A program made the position numbers and the translations under genes. The notes below the pieces were generated by a model. It worked only from the letters and a program-made list of their open reading frames with translations. It made no database searches and had not been told where the DNA came from. Below, piece by piece: positions 35,050 to 46,900 of a stretch of DNA of 64,000 nt; position 1 is the stretch's first letter; the number at the start of each line of letters is the position of its first letter. The stretch lies in the NCBI GenBank assembly GCA_963969345.1, contig OZ017768.1:4426718-4490717 (forward strand), given 5' to 3'. The DNA is from Turbatrix aceti. Its lineage: Eukaryota; Nematoda; Chromadorea; Rhabditida; Panagrolaimidae.

Positions 35050-36808
35050 CCGACAAGGAGGCACGGGAGCTGAAAGCTCTGCGGTGAGCGCCAACAATTA
35101 TGGAAAAGTCACAAAGGGCACAAAAGGACGACGCAGGGCGTTCAAAGTGCGGAGATGCGACGGGCCGGGAGTTAACCGCCCGCCCCAGACTCCCGAGTTG
35201 CAAAAAAACACGGGCTTTGGTCTTTTCAAAAATCATCTTCAGAACTCGGGCGGAAAGTGCCGTCAAAAATGAGGTTTGAATATTTCATTTAAAAGTTAAA
35301 AGTTGAAAATTGTTCAAAAGGGGCATTCTTTTGGGAACATCCCACAGATTTTCTAAAAAAAAGTTTTCACCGTGTAAATGTCGAACATACTTGGGGGCCA
35401 TGTGCCCTCAATTACGGTGAAAAAGGTGCAAAACATAAAACACCATAATTTTACAAATTTGTCTATCGTAATTTTTGCACAAACTTGGTTGTCCGAAACG
35501 TGCAAAAAAATTATTTATTTAGAAACAAAAATGACCTGCCTATCAGTTCTTTGCTCTCTCGAAGGCACAAAAAAATAGAAAATGGAAACCAGAAATGGAT
35601 TTAGGAAGTTGACAAGCTGGATTGACGAAGAAGACGGCCACTAGCAACGGCTGCAAGCGCCAAGAAAGAACGCCACTTCCCCTCCTTGATTTGACAGGAA
35701 GTCAGTCGGATGCCGCTTGACAGCTTGATTTGGCCGACAACAACAACTCGTCGCCTACTTGTTGAGCAACTTTTGTGAAAAGGGTTAACTCGTCGAAATC
35801 TGCGTCAAAACCAGGCAGTTTTGAAGCGTTGTCTGGCGGAACAGTTTTTTTTATCTAAATATCTGTTCGGCTTTCCTAAAAAAAAGAATGGCAGGCGGAA
35901 GCCAAAAACGAAAACGAAAACGAAGATGAAGACAAAAACAATAAATACTTCTCACTGATTTATTGACATGTTCCCGGAGTGTCGCAGTTCTTTTTGTGCT
36001 TTCTGAGACGAGAAAAGGGACTACATTATATTTACGTACGTGCCAACATTTTTTGAACACATTCGAGGACAAAAGGTCGAATGAGTCATCGGTGGCGCAC
36101 GTCAGAGTATTCTGTAGTATGTTTTTATTCGTAGTCACCGCCACGCTTTGTCATCATCGACGGGCTTTAATTTTTCCAAAAAAACATGTCAGAACGCCAA
36201 AAATGATACATACAACAACAAAATGCTGTTCAACTGTCAGAAAGAAATTTTTTTTCAGGGTGCACTGCAGAAAGTTCACTCTACATATTTTGATACACGT
36301 GAGCCGACCAGTAGCCAGGAACATCCGCCACTTGCGGCCGGTATTGTTGGTTCCTGTTTATGCACATATGCGCGTAGCATTGTTCGTTAGAGCAGTGGGT
36401 GCGCGACCAGTCAGTCATCATCATCCATCTGCTTACGGGGGTCGTCGGAACATTGGGACATGCATGTATCGGAAGCGACATATGTATCACTGAAATTAAA
36501 TTGATAGATGCAAGGCCAGCCGGCTGCGTAGTTTAGTTAAGTTGAGCACATGGTCGTTTTTTTTTGTTTCACGCGCGCTTATTTTAATAAAATTCAAGTT
36601 CCTGTCAGGTGCCAGGTTATCAGATTTCATCTATTTTTAGTTCGATCAGTGGCCACGGCCACGGCCACGGACATGATCGGTTGGTTCAATTTCACTGACA
36701 ACACCGATTGCAGGAACCCGCGACGTGTCCCTGTGAGCTCATCGTTGCGTGACGAGACGGCAATCCAATCGGCTTTGCGTCGCTCGAGCGACAGGTGAGT
36801 GATTCAAG
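35050..36808 (+). other. Intergenic region between the nicotinic receptor and a membrane protein gene
   Basis: A 1.76-kb divergent region with no supported coding exon. Frames near 35963-36493 are low-quality and A/T third-position biased. A small upstream frame (36674-36798) and an acceptor-like TATTTTTAG ending near 36640 lie close to the next gene. Both nicotinic receptor and membrane protein promoters should be here. Confidence 0.45.
36674..36798 (+). CDS. Upstream ORF or alternative first exon of the membrane protein gene
   Basis: A 41-codon frame begins ATGATCGGTTGG, has C-rich third positions like real exons, and ends in TGA ten bases before the main ATG at 36809. A good donor-like CAG|GTGAGT lies at its 3' end, but I found no downstream acceptor that keeps the frame of the following ORF. 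It may therefore be a regulatory upstream ORF, or a first exon spliced elsewhere. Confidence 0.35.
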
Positions 36809-39192
36809 ATGGCTGGTCGACGCCTCACGCTACAGCTTCCGCGTCTGATGCAGCGTCACGCGTTGCTGACACAAGTCGCGGCCTGCGCGGTGCTTGCCGT
36901 GCTCGTTGCCGGACAGCATCATTTTGTCCACTTTTTCCTCCTCAAGCAGTTCATCTCCGACGTCGGCGCCCCGATCCAGGATGTCATCGTCGGATGCCTC
37001 GGCGATCTGGGCATCAAGGTGGTCATACTGGCCGGCCTGTTGGTCGTTCTCGGCCTTGAACCCTGGTTACCCGGCAAACTGGCGAGTCTGATGACTCCAA
37101 AATGGCTTTTGCCTCTGGCGATCGGTCTCGCCTCCTGTTTTCTCCTGCCCTGGCACGAAGAGGTATTTTCACCTGATACCCGGGCACTTCACCTCACGCT
37201 CTCTCTCGTGCTCAGCGAGCAGACCACCCAGTTTGCGGCTGCTGTTATCTCAGGAGCTGTTGGTCGTGCTCTTGAACGGAGTTCTTCTGTAAGCTCATTT
37301 TTTTATCCCTACATGCAAAATACACCTTTCAGAAAGCCCAAAGAGGCTACTCAGCAGCTTTTGAAGGCGGCGTCATCCTTTCTTCTCTGATCATTCCCGT
37401 AACCCAACTTCTGACCGAAAACTTCACCCAAAAATCAGCATTTCGAATTGTTGTATACTCCTACGCGGCAGCGATGGTGCTGGCCTTCGTAGTGACCATT
37501 CCGTGGTGGCCAAAGCCGTCATCAGTCCCTCCATCGCCGACCAGGTCGATTTCCGTCGCCTCATTATCCGTCAAATTTGAGAACACGACGACCAGCAAAG
37601 TTGGCATCATTGTTCTGCCACCGAAGCCCCAGGCACCAAAACATAAATCATCGGCGTGGTACCTGTACCGGGAGTGCCTACGGTCAGCGCACTTTGTCTA
37701 CCCCCTCATCGGCGGCTGTTTCCGGTCGCTCCGGCTGACAGTCAACACTTTTTCATTGTTTTTTGTTATTGAAATATTTTTTGTTCAATCTGAAGTTTTG
37801 GAACCTGGACATGTCGTCGTTGCTTTGCTGTACCTGGCTTGTCTTGCTTCGCCACTGGTGAGTTATCTTCTGTTTTTTTTGATTCAGAAAAATGTTTTTC
37901 AGCTTCTCTGCTACGTCCTGCTCACGGCGCTGGCTGACAACGGTCCGGTAGCCGTCAATCATGTTATGGCACTGCTCGCGGCGATCAACGCCCTCGTCAT
38001 GCTCTGCGTCGGACGCCACAGTCCGGGGGCCTTTGCACTCTTTTTGGTCGTTGAGAAGTGAGTTGTTTTCTGCCAGGGTTAACGGGTGGACCGAATTGGC
38101 ATCAGGGAGGGGCGAACAGCCGATTTTTTTGATCTTGAACGAACACGAACATTTTGTTAATTTTGTTCGAGAAATCAAACAAACTCGAAATTTTTTTGTC
38201 AGTGTTCGCGAACGAACACGAACGAACAACAAACTAATTTTTAGCATATTTTTTACAAAATTTTGTCCAAACTGGGCATAAAAACGTAAACTTCGGTACT
38301 ATGCGTTTTCACGTTTTCGGTGACAGTTTTCCTACACTTTTTATTGCCAATGGCATTTGACACGATTTGGCGTTTTTGGAAAAATAACATAAATTTCGGC
38401 ATCATTTAACTGATTTTATCTAAATTTTTGTTCGTTTTATCTGTTCGGAAAATTTATCTTTGTTCGCGAACGAACTCGAACAAAGCAGATCTGTTCTCGA
38501 ACGAACACGAACGCGAAAATTTGAATTTGTTCCCAAACGAACTCGCACGAACACGAACGTTCGCCCGATCCCTGGCATGCTATAGATCTCAAACAATTAA
38601 AATTCTTTCAGCTGCCTGAGCCGCGCGTGCGCGTCCATCATCTACGGCTCCTTTGAGGACATTCTTATCACCTCCGTCAATGGAAAATCGTAAAATTTCA
38701 ACATGTATGATATTCGTCGAGGTTCAAATTTCAGCTCGTCCTCAGCGATCCACGTGCTTTGCTCGCTGGTGCCCTGCGTAGTGGAGTCCCTGGGGCTCCT
38801 GGCAGTCGGCTGCTTTCTCCACTTTCTCCAGCTGCCTCGTTACCTGTCTTCCGAAGGCTTCCACGCGTCCAAATGTGATCCTGACCCTCACAGCACGCCT
38901 CACGGCACTGTCAACCGCTATCTGATGCAATCCGCTGCGCAAGTTGCTCTCAACGGCACTGTGAGCCTATTTTAGATCATTTTGAGGAGTACAGCATATT
39001 TTTCAGGAAGGCATCGGCCTAGAAAGCGACCATCAATACTCTCTTCCATTTTTCACCTGCGAAGGCATCCTGGCCGGCATCTACCTCATGGCAGTGGTGA
39101 TTCCTCTCGTCTGTGCTATCGTCGAGTTTTTCATCATGTACGCCTACCGAGGCCGCTTCACCGTTGTCGACGGCAAAATTGTTCCTACTTGA
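36809..39192 (+). CDS. Unrecognised multi-pass membrane protein
   Basis: Exons 36809-37288, 37333-37857, 37903-38057, 38612-38689, 38735-38960 and 39007-39192 keep frame and give 549 residues. About nine to eleven hydrophobic segments of membrane-span length are visible. They begin with LLTQVAACAVLAVLVAG, continue through FVYPLIGGCFRSLRL, LLCYVLLTALADNGPVAV and AIHVLCSLVPCVVESLGLLAVG, and end with LMAVVIPLVCAIVEFFIMYAY. A hydrophilic Pro/Ser-rich loop (about 230-280) splits the protein. I do not recognise the family; a transporter or multi-span sensor is possible but unsupported. Intron 3 (38058-38611) holds a near-complete MITE. An upstream frame ends ten bases before the chosen ATG. Confidence 0.78.
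38103..38574. mobile_element. Full-length copy of the CAGGGATGGGCGAAC MITE-like family
   Basis: It starts CAGGGAGGGGCGAACAGCCG and ends GTTCGCCCGATCCCTG, 472 bp, filling most of an intron. Compared with the 58-kb copy it has an extra block near its right end (AGATCTGTTCTCGAACGAAC and following), shared with the copy at 61199-61655. Flanks share GCAT only. Confidence 0.8.
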
Positions 39193-42011
39193 TTTCACAC
39201 CTGCATTACTCTATCATATTTGCCTTTTTGTACCGTATACATATTACAATCGCCTTAAAAGATCAATACAAGCCGAGATCTCCTTATTTGAAAAATCTTG
39301 AATTTTAATTATCCGCGAAATTTTTTTTGCGGAGCTCAACTAGTCTAAGCCGACCGGAAGCCGTTGCTTCCTCGCTTGGTCGTTGCGTAAGTCAACTATT
39401 CGATGCACCTGGTGACCGGCAAAGTCGCGAGAAACAGGAATTATCGAGGAGATGGCATGGGCTTATGTAGCGTGCCCCGGGGGATAAGACTGATAATAAG
39501 AAAACAGAAAGGGAAGCTGGCAGTGCCGCCAACACAAAAAAATAAGCTAAAAGTACGTTAATACTTTTATGAAATTTAAAAATAGACATCGTGATCTTCT
39601 TATTTCGGCATGCTCTAGAATCCTTCTCGAGAAGCTTTCCTGGATTGGCAACTAAAATTATTTTGCGGGAAATTTCAGACCTATAGGTCTTTTTCAGGCT
39701 TTGATCAAATTTTTATAAATATTCGCGCTTTTCTTGTTCAAATTTGAATTCAAATCAAAGCTCAAACTTTTTGAATTAATTTTCACGAATAATTTGCATG
39801 CCATAGAAAATGAAGAATTCGTGTCATCTGGCGTTGTCTCCGGTGCCAGCTGCTCGTCGGTCGACGGTCGACGGTCACTAAGTCTGGTGCCGATTTTGCT
39901 GTGTGCTGTGATCTCTCGTCATCCGGCACCTCAAAATCCACCTTTCCGACTTCAAGCTCGTCGGACTCGTCGTTCATCCATTATGACAATGGATCTTCGA
40001 GAAAGAAAGAAACCGCCTTCGAAATGAAAACCGAAAAATGGTTACCAAAAGGCGGCAAGAACGTCAAAAAGATGCCCGCGAGCACACGGTTGAAGTGACC
40101 AAAATGGTAGCAACAATTACGCGGCTAACAAATTCAACAAAAAAAACTCGACCACGAAAAACTGACAATGAATACCCCTTCGAATTTGCCTAACCTTTAA
40201 AAAAACAAGGATATCGTGTCAGGACCAGGACCCAACCCGACTCCCGTCCACCAATTGATTTCCATAACCCCTCTGATATAAGTGCCGTGGTCCCTAATAA
40301 AGCTAACCCCCTTTGACTCGACGAGGTTGACTCGCTTGACTGTACTCACGGTACTTTTTTTTACCTTTGTTTTTCCTTTTTTACTTTTTTTTACGGTATA
40401 CCGCAATATTTATATTGAGCGATGGCTTGCTCCTCGGCAGCGTCGATACTACACCTGCATGCGTGGTGGTGGTACCGATGATGTAGTTTGATCGAATCGA
40501 ATCCCAGCAAATGCTTTAAAATGATGTCACGCGCACTCTTGGAATGAATTAACGGGGCCGTGTCAGTTCGTGGTTGTTGCTTGATAGACGCAATCTGGGA
40601 GGGGTCGATTGTAGTTTTTTTCCCGTTTGACGCATAGACGCAGGTGATCATCTGCGATCAGACGACAACCGAATGACCGTCAGAAACACCCAACAACCGA
40701 TTGATGTCGTTGTCGCTGTCATCCATTTATTTTGTCATAAGTTCTTGTAACAGATGGTTCGACTGGTCGCGCCACCTGATTTGTAGAAAAAATGGCCTTC
40801 GTACCCTTTGAAGGCCAACACGAACGTTTTGGCCATCAAAAAAAGACCGTAGTAACTCAAATATTCGAAAAAAAGTGTCTTGCCCCGAAAATTTTCTTTT
40901 CTTTTTCGCGGTTTTTGGTTTTTTGATTTTCGCCGCGAAACCAACTTATCGTAATCAAGTACACTTTTTTTGTTCTGACTCGTTTTGATTATGTAATCTC
41001 CAAATCATCAGACAAAGCGCGTTACTTTTTTTGTTCCACGAAGAACGAACGGTGTGGTTGGTGTTGGTGTCTGTCTGCTGCGTGCAACAGTATATAGCTG
41101 CTGCTATTCTTGTCGAATACCGTTGTTGATTTTAGGGCCGGTTCTTAGTTCTTTTTTTAGTTTTTTTACACAAGGATCGTTTACGACCGATAAATTACCG
41201 TTTTTCCCCTTGTTCTATTCACTTTTATTGTGTTGCTTCTTTGTACGCGTTTTTTTTGTCTGCACCGGCCCCGGTGTTCATCAAAAAAGCCTTCATCATC
41301 CTTTACGTATTGTACTATTAGTCTTTTTCGGCGTCGCGTTCGTTTCATTTCGTTCATGAGGGGCAGCAGCAGCAGGCTTTCTCTCCCCTGTTTCTCCATG
41401 CTTGGCCCTCCATCATTATTCTGGTTTTTTTTTCCATCGACAAAGAAGAAAAGCAGCACAAACGAGCTAGACGACTGCTGTCTGCAGCAGTAAAACAGCA
41501 GACTGGTTGGTTGTCTGCCCGCTGGCTGCTGGCTGCTGGCTGGTTGTCGTAGACTGCTGCGGCTGAGGCTGAGGCTGAGGCTGCTTGTCGATAGTGTGCG
41601 CGCGCTCCTCTCCTCTCCTCTCCTCGCTCAGGAGAAGAAGAAGAGGAGTGCTATGGGCTGCTGCTGCGAGGGAAGTTTCAGAGTCATTGTGTGTCTCCGA
41701 CGACGACGACGATGACGAAGAAGGCGAAGGAGGGGCTGCGGTGTGCGTGATGCAGCCATCTATTGATTGCTTTTCGTTCTCTCCTTCGTCTTCGTCTTCG
41801 TCGCCTTCGCAGACAGACGATGAACACCTGCGAGACGAGAGCGAGACTTTTTTTCGAGACCGACGACAGTTGTACACTTTTTTGCAGCTATCGTAGCCCG
41901 GGGGGACCTCTAGTATGTACGTCGTCGAGTTTGTCGCGTTGATCGCTGTTGTTTTTTCTTCTGTATTCTTTCTAAAACCCTTTTTTTCCAGATCAGGTGC
42001 GTCGGGTGGCA
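39193..42011 (+). other. Long intergenic region before the acidic-protein gene
   Basis: Mostly low-complexity, T-rich sequence. It holds one weak coding candidate (39812-40098), a CTG/CGA-rich stretch at 41500-41850 that opens frames on both strands by composition alone, and a good acceptor (TTTTTTTCCAG, ending about 41991) just before the acidic-protein ATG. I see no other supported gene. Confidence 0.45.
39812..40098 (+). CDS. Possible small gene, 3' exon only
   Basis: A frame open from about 39812 to TGA at 40096-40098 reads a Ser-rich segment (TSKSTFPTSSSSDSSFIHYD) followed by a basic tail (KTEKWLPKGGKNVKKMPAST). It has no usable ATG, so an upstream exon or an internal acceptor (for example TAAG at about 39888) is needed. 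AATAAA follows at 40296. Codon choice is moderately gene-like. I do not recognise it and it may be spurious. Confidence 0.28.
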
Positions 42012-42769
42012 ATGGCAGAATCAGAAGGATCAGAAGGCTACGAAAGTGCCATCCTCGACTCCAGCGACGATGACGATTTTGCCGCCATCATTGGCGATGA
42101 CTGGGACGTCGGAGTCGACGACGACGAGGATGCCGACCACCTGGACTACGAGTCAGACGTAGATTCCGTCTTCTCCGAATTCCTGAGTGACTACGAGTGC
42201 GACGACACCGCTGTCTACACGCATCTTGCCATCCAGCGCATTTGGCGCACGTCTACGTCTGGCGGCGGCAGCGGTGGCGTCGATGCCGACGTCGATCAGG
42301 TATCGACGGCGACTACGACTACCTTTTTTTCGGATGCGGGTGAAAATAACAACGGGGAAACTGTAAGTTACTTTTTTTTTGGTTTTTGTGATATCGATTC
42401 AATTTTTTACAACCTTGTACAAAGGTCGCTCGTTGGAGAATTTTTTTTGGAACCAAGGACGAATGTACATACTATGTATTTAGTGACGGTTTTCAAGGGC
42501 TAAAAAAAATTTGATTGAATATTTCTTCATTGAACCTTTTTTTTCAGGACCTGTCTTTCGTGGCGGAAGCACTGGTCGAATTCGAATGCGTTCAGTCGCC
42601 GAAGGTTGTTTCAAAACCACCACCACAAAAACCACAACCTCCGGTAGCAGTCGTAACGAGACCCATGGCTGCAAAGCGAAAACTCGTGGCAACGTCTTCG
42701 TCTTCGCCGGAATCCAAGCGGGGCCGATACAGTCTTTCAACGCTCTGCAAGGCATTTCAACACTTCTAG
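42012..42769 (+). CDS. Small acidic protein of unknown function
   Basis: Exons 42012-42362 and 42548-42769 give 190 residues. The first 65 residues are strongly acidic with long Asp/Glu runs (SSDDDDFAAIIGDDWDVGVD). A Gly/Thr-rich linker follows, then a Pro/Lys-rich segment and a basic C-terminus with two clusters that could be a nuclear import signal (AKRKL and SKRGR). It ends LSTLCKAFQHF. I do not recognise it. An acceptor ending CCAG lies about 20 bp before the ATG, so either a 5' UTR intron or a trans-splice site is likely. It converges on the EDEM3-type gene. Confidence 0.7.
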
Positions 42770-43931
42770 CGACCGCTGTTTATGATTTTTTCTCTTTACC
42801 GTTCCCGTCACCTTTCTCAAAATTTTTTTTTGTTTTTCCTTTTCTCTCCTCTCCTTCTCCCGGTCAGTCGTCATTCCAACGGTTCGTATCACTGCTGTGT
42901 GAATCTCAAGTTGTCAGCTTATTTTTTCTCTCTCTTATTCATGCCTTCATCGTCGTGTCGCTTTGTAAGCCCGTTGTACCACCTTTTTTTCTTTTACTAT
43001 CTTCCATTCATGTGCACCAGACTGCGTTTGTTCGTTCGTTCGCGTGCACGTAGCAGCCGCGTGGATCACGGCTGCTGCTGTGCAATCACGAACGACGCAA
43101 AAACGCCTGAGAAGCATGTTCCGTGTCTGGGTGCGTTATTTTTAGACGATCGAGGCCTTGAGCTTGTTCAGCCTGCTCAAAATGATTTCGATGCAGCGTT
43201 TTTTTTGTACAAAAACGCTGGAAAAAAATGTGCATCGTTTTTTTTAGAAAAAACGCTGGAAAAAAAACATTTTTTTTCTCCTGCGTTTTTTTTACAAAAA
43301 ACGTTGAATGCGTTTTTTTTACAAAAAACGTTGAATGCGTTTTTTTTACAAAAAACGTTGAATGCGTTTTTTTACAAAAAAACGTTGAATGCGTTTTTTA
43401 CAAAAACACGCTGGAAAAATTATGCAGCGTAAAAAAACGCTGCAAAAAAATACAGCGTTTTTTTTGCACGCTGAAAAAAAGACACAGCGTTTTGTTTAAA
43501 AAAACGCGGAAAAAATGCTGCATTTTTTTAGAAAAACACTGAAAAAAAGATGCAGCGTTTTTTCAACAAAAAACGTTGCACCGATTTTTTCAGCGTTTTT
43601 TAGGGGCAACATTTTTTTGGCGTTTAAAAAAACAACCGCTGCATCGACTTTTTTTTGACCAGGATCCTCTGCTTTCTCGGTTCCGATGGGTCTGGTCTGT
43701 CTGCCTTCCTTCCCGTGCCCGCTTTACCTCGTCTTGTTGCCAACGCGTACCCCGTTAGTTTATTGTCTAGGTTTTGGGTTTTTTCCGCCACGTTGCTGCC
43801 CTTTATCCGGGACTCTCGTTACAACGGATAAAATTCATCCAATAACAACGACGGTCCTCCTCTGTACCCGTGGTTGAGGCATACTGAAGGTTGTCAATCG
43901 CGGCATCAGCAAGCACAGCCCGACGATCACA
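42770..43931. other. Convergent intergenic region with an internal-repeat element
   Basis: It separates the 3' ends of the acidic-protein and EDEM3-type genes and holds the repeat element at 43188-43647. No supported coding exon. Confidence 0.5.
43188..43647. repeat. Repeat element with TCGATGCAGCG inverted ends and a tandem array
   Basis: The ends are the 11-bp inverted repeat TCGATGCAGCG / CGCTGCATCGA. Inside, a unit of about 28 bp built on ACAAAAAACGTTGAATGCG is repeated about four times between 43300 and 43400, beside looser copies of an AAAAACGCTGGAAAAA / TGCAGCGTTTTTT palindrome. No target duplication is clear. It is either a MITE-like element with an expanded satellite or a local palindromic satellite. 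Confidence 0.6.
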
Positions 43932-46900
43932 TCACAGGCTTTTGCACTCGGGGGCGCTTTTGTCAGCGAGGAAGCACACGATGGCGGTGGTGGCCGACGC
44001 GTTTTCCGCTAAATCGGGAAGCGTGGATTTGTCGTCGAGGAGGATAACGGTGGACAGCAGACGTCGGAGGTCACCCAGACTGCCCGCGTCTAGCTTGGCA
44101 TTGTAACCGAGGTGGGTGTATCCGATGCGACGGACAAAGTCTTTGAATCGCGGTAAATCGGTGGATTTGAAGAAAATCGCGTGTTCGGTTGCGCGATCTG
44201 CGTTCTTTTCGACGACCTACAAAAAATCGGATATTTTTTCAAAAATCAGGCGAACATTTGCGAACAAATTTGAATTTTTTTTTCGTAGACAGATTTTTTC
44301 TTATTTATTTGTTCGCGAACATAGTTAAATTTTTCGAACAGATAGAACGAACAAAATTTCGGTTAACGAAAAAAACGTGAACTACCAAATTTTTCGTTTT
44401 TTTTATTCGGTAACAAAATTTCGCACAAACGATAAAAAAAAATCTGTTCGATGTTCGTTCGCGAACACGATCAAAAATGTTCGCGTTCGTCAGATTTTTT
44501 GAACAAAATTGAAAAATTGTTCGCGTTCGTTCGATTTTTCGAAATGTTCGGTCCATTTTTCGAACAAAATTATAAAATTGTTCGTGCTCGTTCAATTTTT
44601 CGAACAAAATTAAAAAATTGTTCGTGTTCGTTCAATTTTCAAAAAAAAATTTTTTTAATTTTCATGTTCGCTCTCGAACAAAAAAACGGCTAATGGCCAA
44701 CTTACGCGTTGTTTCTCCTCCTCGGTCGACCCCTGATGAACGCCTTCGAAGAGGTAATTGATTCTCAGCGTCGTGCGCTGTCCGTTAATCGCGAACATCT
44801 GATTAGCAAGCGGCGACGGTCGCCGAACAGCAAAAGGCTGTTTTCCTCGGATCGTCTCAAGCCAAACTTCGCGTGGATTAACCGCGCTGCTGCCGAGCCG
44901 AACGATGAGATTCGGTCGAAGCAGGCGATGGTTAAGCAGTCGCTGGGCCTCCTTCTGATACAGAAACACCACCGGAATCACGATATCGTCTTCGATGCTC
45001 ATATCCGCGCTCATCGAAAACACGGGAGAAGCCTCGAAGCTGCTATCGTGATCGATGTCGATGATGATGGTCCCGATGCCGCCGGCCTGCTGGACGAAAC
45101 GCGCTTTTTCCTGGAACATGCAATCTCCGCGACGAACAACCGCGATCTTGCCAGCGAGCTGGGCGCCGTTTTTCAAAGGTTCGCAGGCCTTGAGTGGGAG
45201 CGCGAATGTGATCTCTCCGACGAGCCACGTGACGTTGAGGTCCATGCCGAAGAGCGCAGCACTCGCTGGCAGCTCGACAGCTCCGTAGCTCGGGGAGGAG
45301 ACGATCTGGACGGTTCGTTCGATGCGTTGCATGTCTGGAAACGAGAAAATGGTACTGGGTGACCTGACAAGGAATTTTTCAGGTGAAAATTTATTTTTGA
45401 AACTTTTTATAAAATTTTGCCAAAAAAAGTAGCATTTACAACTGAAAGTTCTTTTTACGGTTAAAACGGTAAAATGAGGCACAAACTGGCAGAGTTACGA
45501 CCGCCCGCTTTAGTGCCATTTTTGACGATTTTTGGCACGTTGTAGCTAAAAAAAACTACGGCATTTTTTAAAGCAAGACCTAAAAAAATAGAAGAAATAT
45601 CAGGCGTAAACACCATTAAAAATGCCGAAACAAATGTTGCCATTGTGACATTTTTCAAATGCTATTTACGACATTTTTTAAGGTGAGAACCCAATATTTT
45701 TATATTTTTTTCGGATAATCCATCAAAAATTACGTGAATCACTACGTAACCTGGCTTAGTAAATGCCGTAGTTTTTTTTGCTACGACGTGCCAAAAATCG
45801 TCAAAAACGCGATTTCAGGCGATCGTAACTCTGTTTTTTTTTTTAAATTTTACGGTAAAAACTTTTTTTTTGCAAAAATTTCATTTAAAATTTCCAAAAT
45901 GCAACCCAACATATTTTTTTTGTAAAAAACTTACTGAGCAGCTCCTTCTCCAGTCGAGCGTTAATGTCCAGCATCTCTTCCATGAATTCGACGCCTTGCA
46001 GATGCCATTTGTCGCTTGCTGCCTGAAATTTCATTACTTTTGCAAAGGATCCCTCAGACCAACCCCCTTCTCTCTCTCAAAATTCGTGATATCTATTCGG
46101 ATTTCATTGGTTTCACAACACTGGCAAACACGTGATCAGATTCTAAGTAGAACTACATGCAAAGCTCGATTCGAACAATATAAACACGGAGACCCGCAAA
46201 CAACGTGGTAAAGGTGATAAAGTGGACGTGATGATGATGATGATGATGATGTAAATGAGTGATGATGTGTCAATCGTCGATCGTCGATCAAAAAAAAAAC
46301 AGGAGAGGTCTACACCGTACAAAAAAAAGGTTAAACGATCATTCGACCAGACGGGATGGCACCCGTCGCCGCCGAACAACCTCCGGGTCATCGGATTCAT
46401 CCTCTTCCTCTGAATCAGAAGCAGAAGCAGCATCCGAGGACGACAAAAGCACGGGGGAGGAGACAAAAGTTGTACCGGAAGGGGTAGCTGAATTTTCTTC
46501 TTCGATGGGGGTTATAAAACGGTACACAAAAGAACAAAAACAAAACGCGGTAAAGAGAACGGCAAAAATTACGACCCAGAAGATAAAAACAAGGAACATG
46601 ACGGTGACTGCGGTCATGCTGGCTTGATTCGTTGTCTCCCAAAAACCGATGAAGAAGCGCTGCATCGCGGTCGTAAAACTGCTCTCGGCATCGAGGACAC
46701 ACGAAAGAGTAGTGCCACCGGCTTTCTGAAACTCGAACGCGTCAGTCTCTCTCTTTTTTCTCTTCTCAAAAATAACACAAGCCCCAAAGGCAGTTTTTTT
46801 TCAAGGCTGAGCTCCGAAATAAATTTTACAAAAAAAATCAGAGCTTGGTTAGTGCATAAAAAAAGCAGGACGAGCATCAGAAAGCCGGTGGACACTCGAA

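Noticed and set aside
35963..36493. Plus-strand 176-codon frame
   Set aside because: Composition (His, Arg, Cys, Val) and third positions are unlike confirmed genes; no motifs.
36675..36853. Joining the upstream frame to the membrane protein by a 60-bp intron ending at the GATGCAG site
   Set aside because: The join puts the downstream exon out of frame, so the main ATG at 36809 was kept.
39392..39589. Minus-strand 65-codon frame with a signal-like hydrophobic start
   Set aside because: A/T-rich codons, no splice partner, no polyadenylation signal; likely chance.
41467..42012. Minus-strand open frame of 181 codons rich in Ser, Pro and Gln
   Set aside because: It arises from CTG/CGA-rich low-complexity sequence that opens frames on both strands; it has no domain and overlaps the upstream region of the plus-strand acidic gene.
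43228..43542. A CRISPR-like short repeat array and repetitive frames
   Set aside because: Units are contiguous with no unique spacers and the region lies in a eukaryotic intergenic space; it is an ordinary tandem repeat.
46259..46627. Plus-strand 122-codon Ser/Lys-rich frame
   Set aside because: Antisense to the nested membrane protein at 46339-46665, which has a coherent membrane span and tail.
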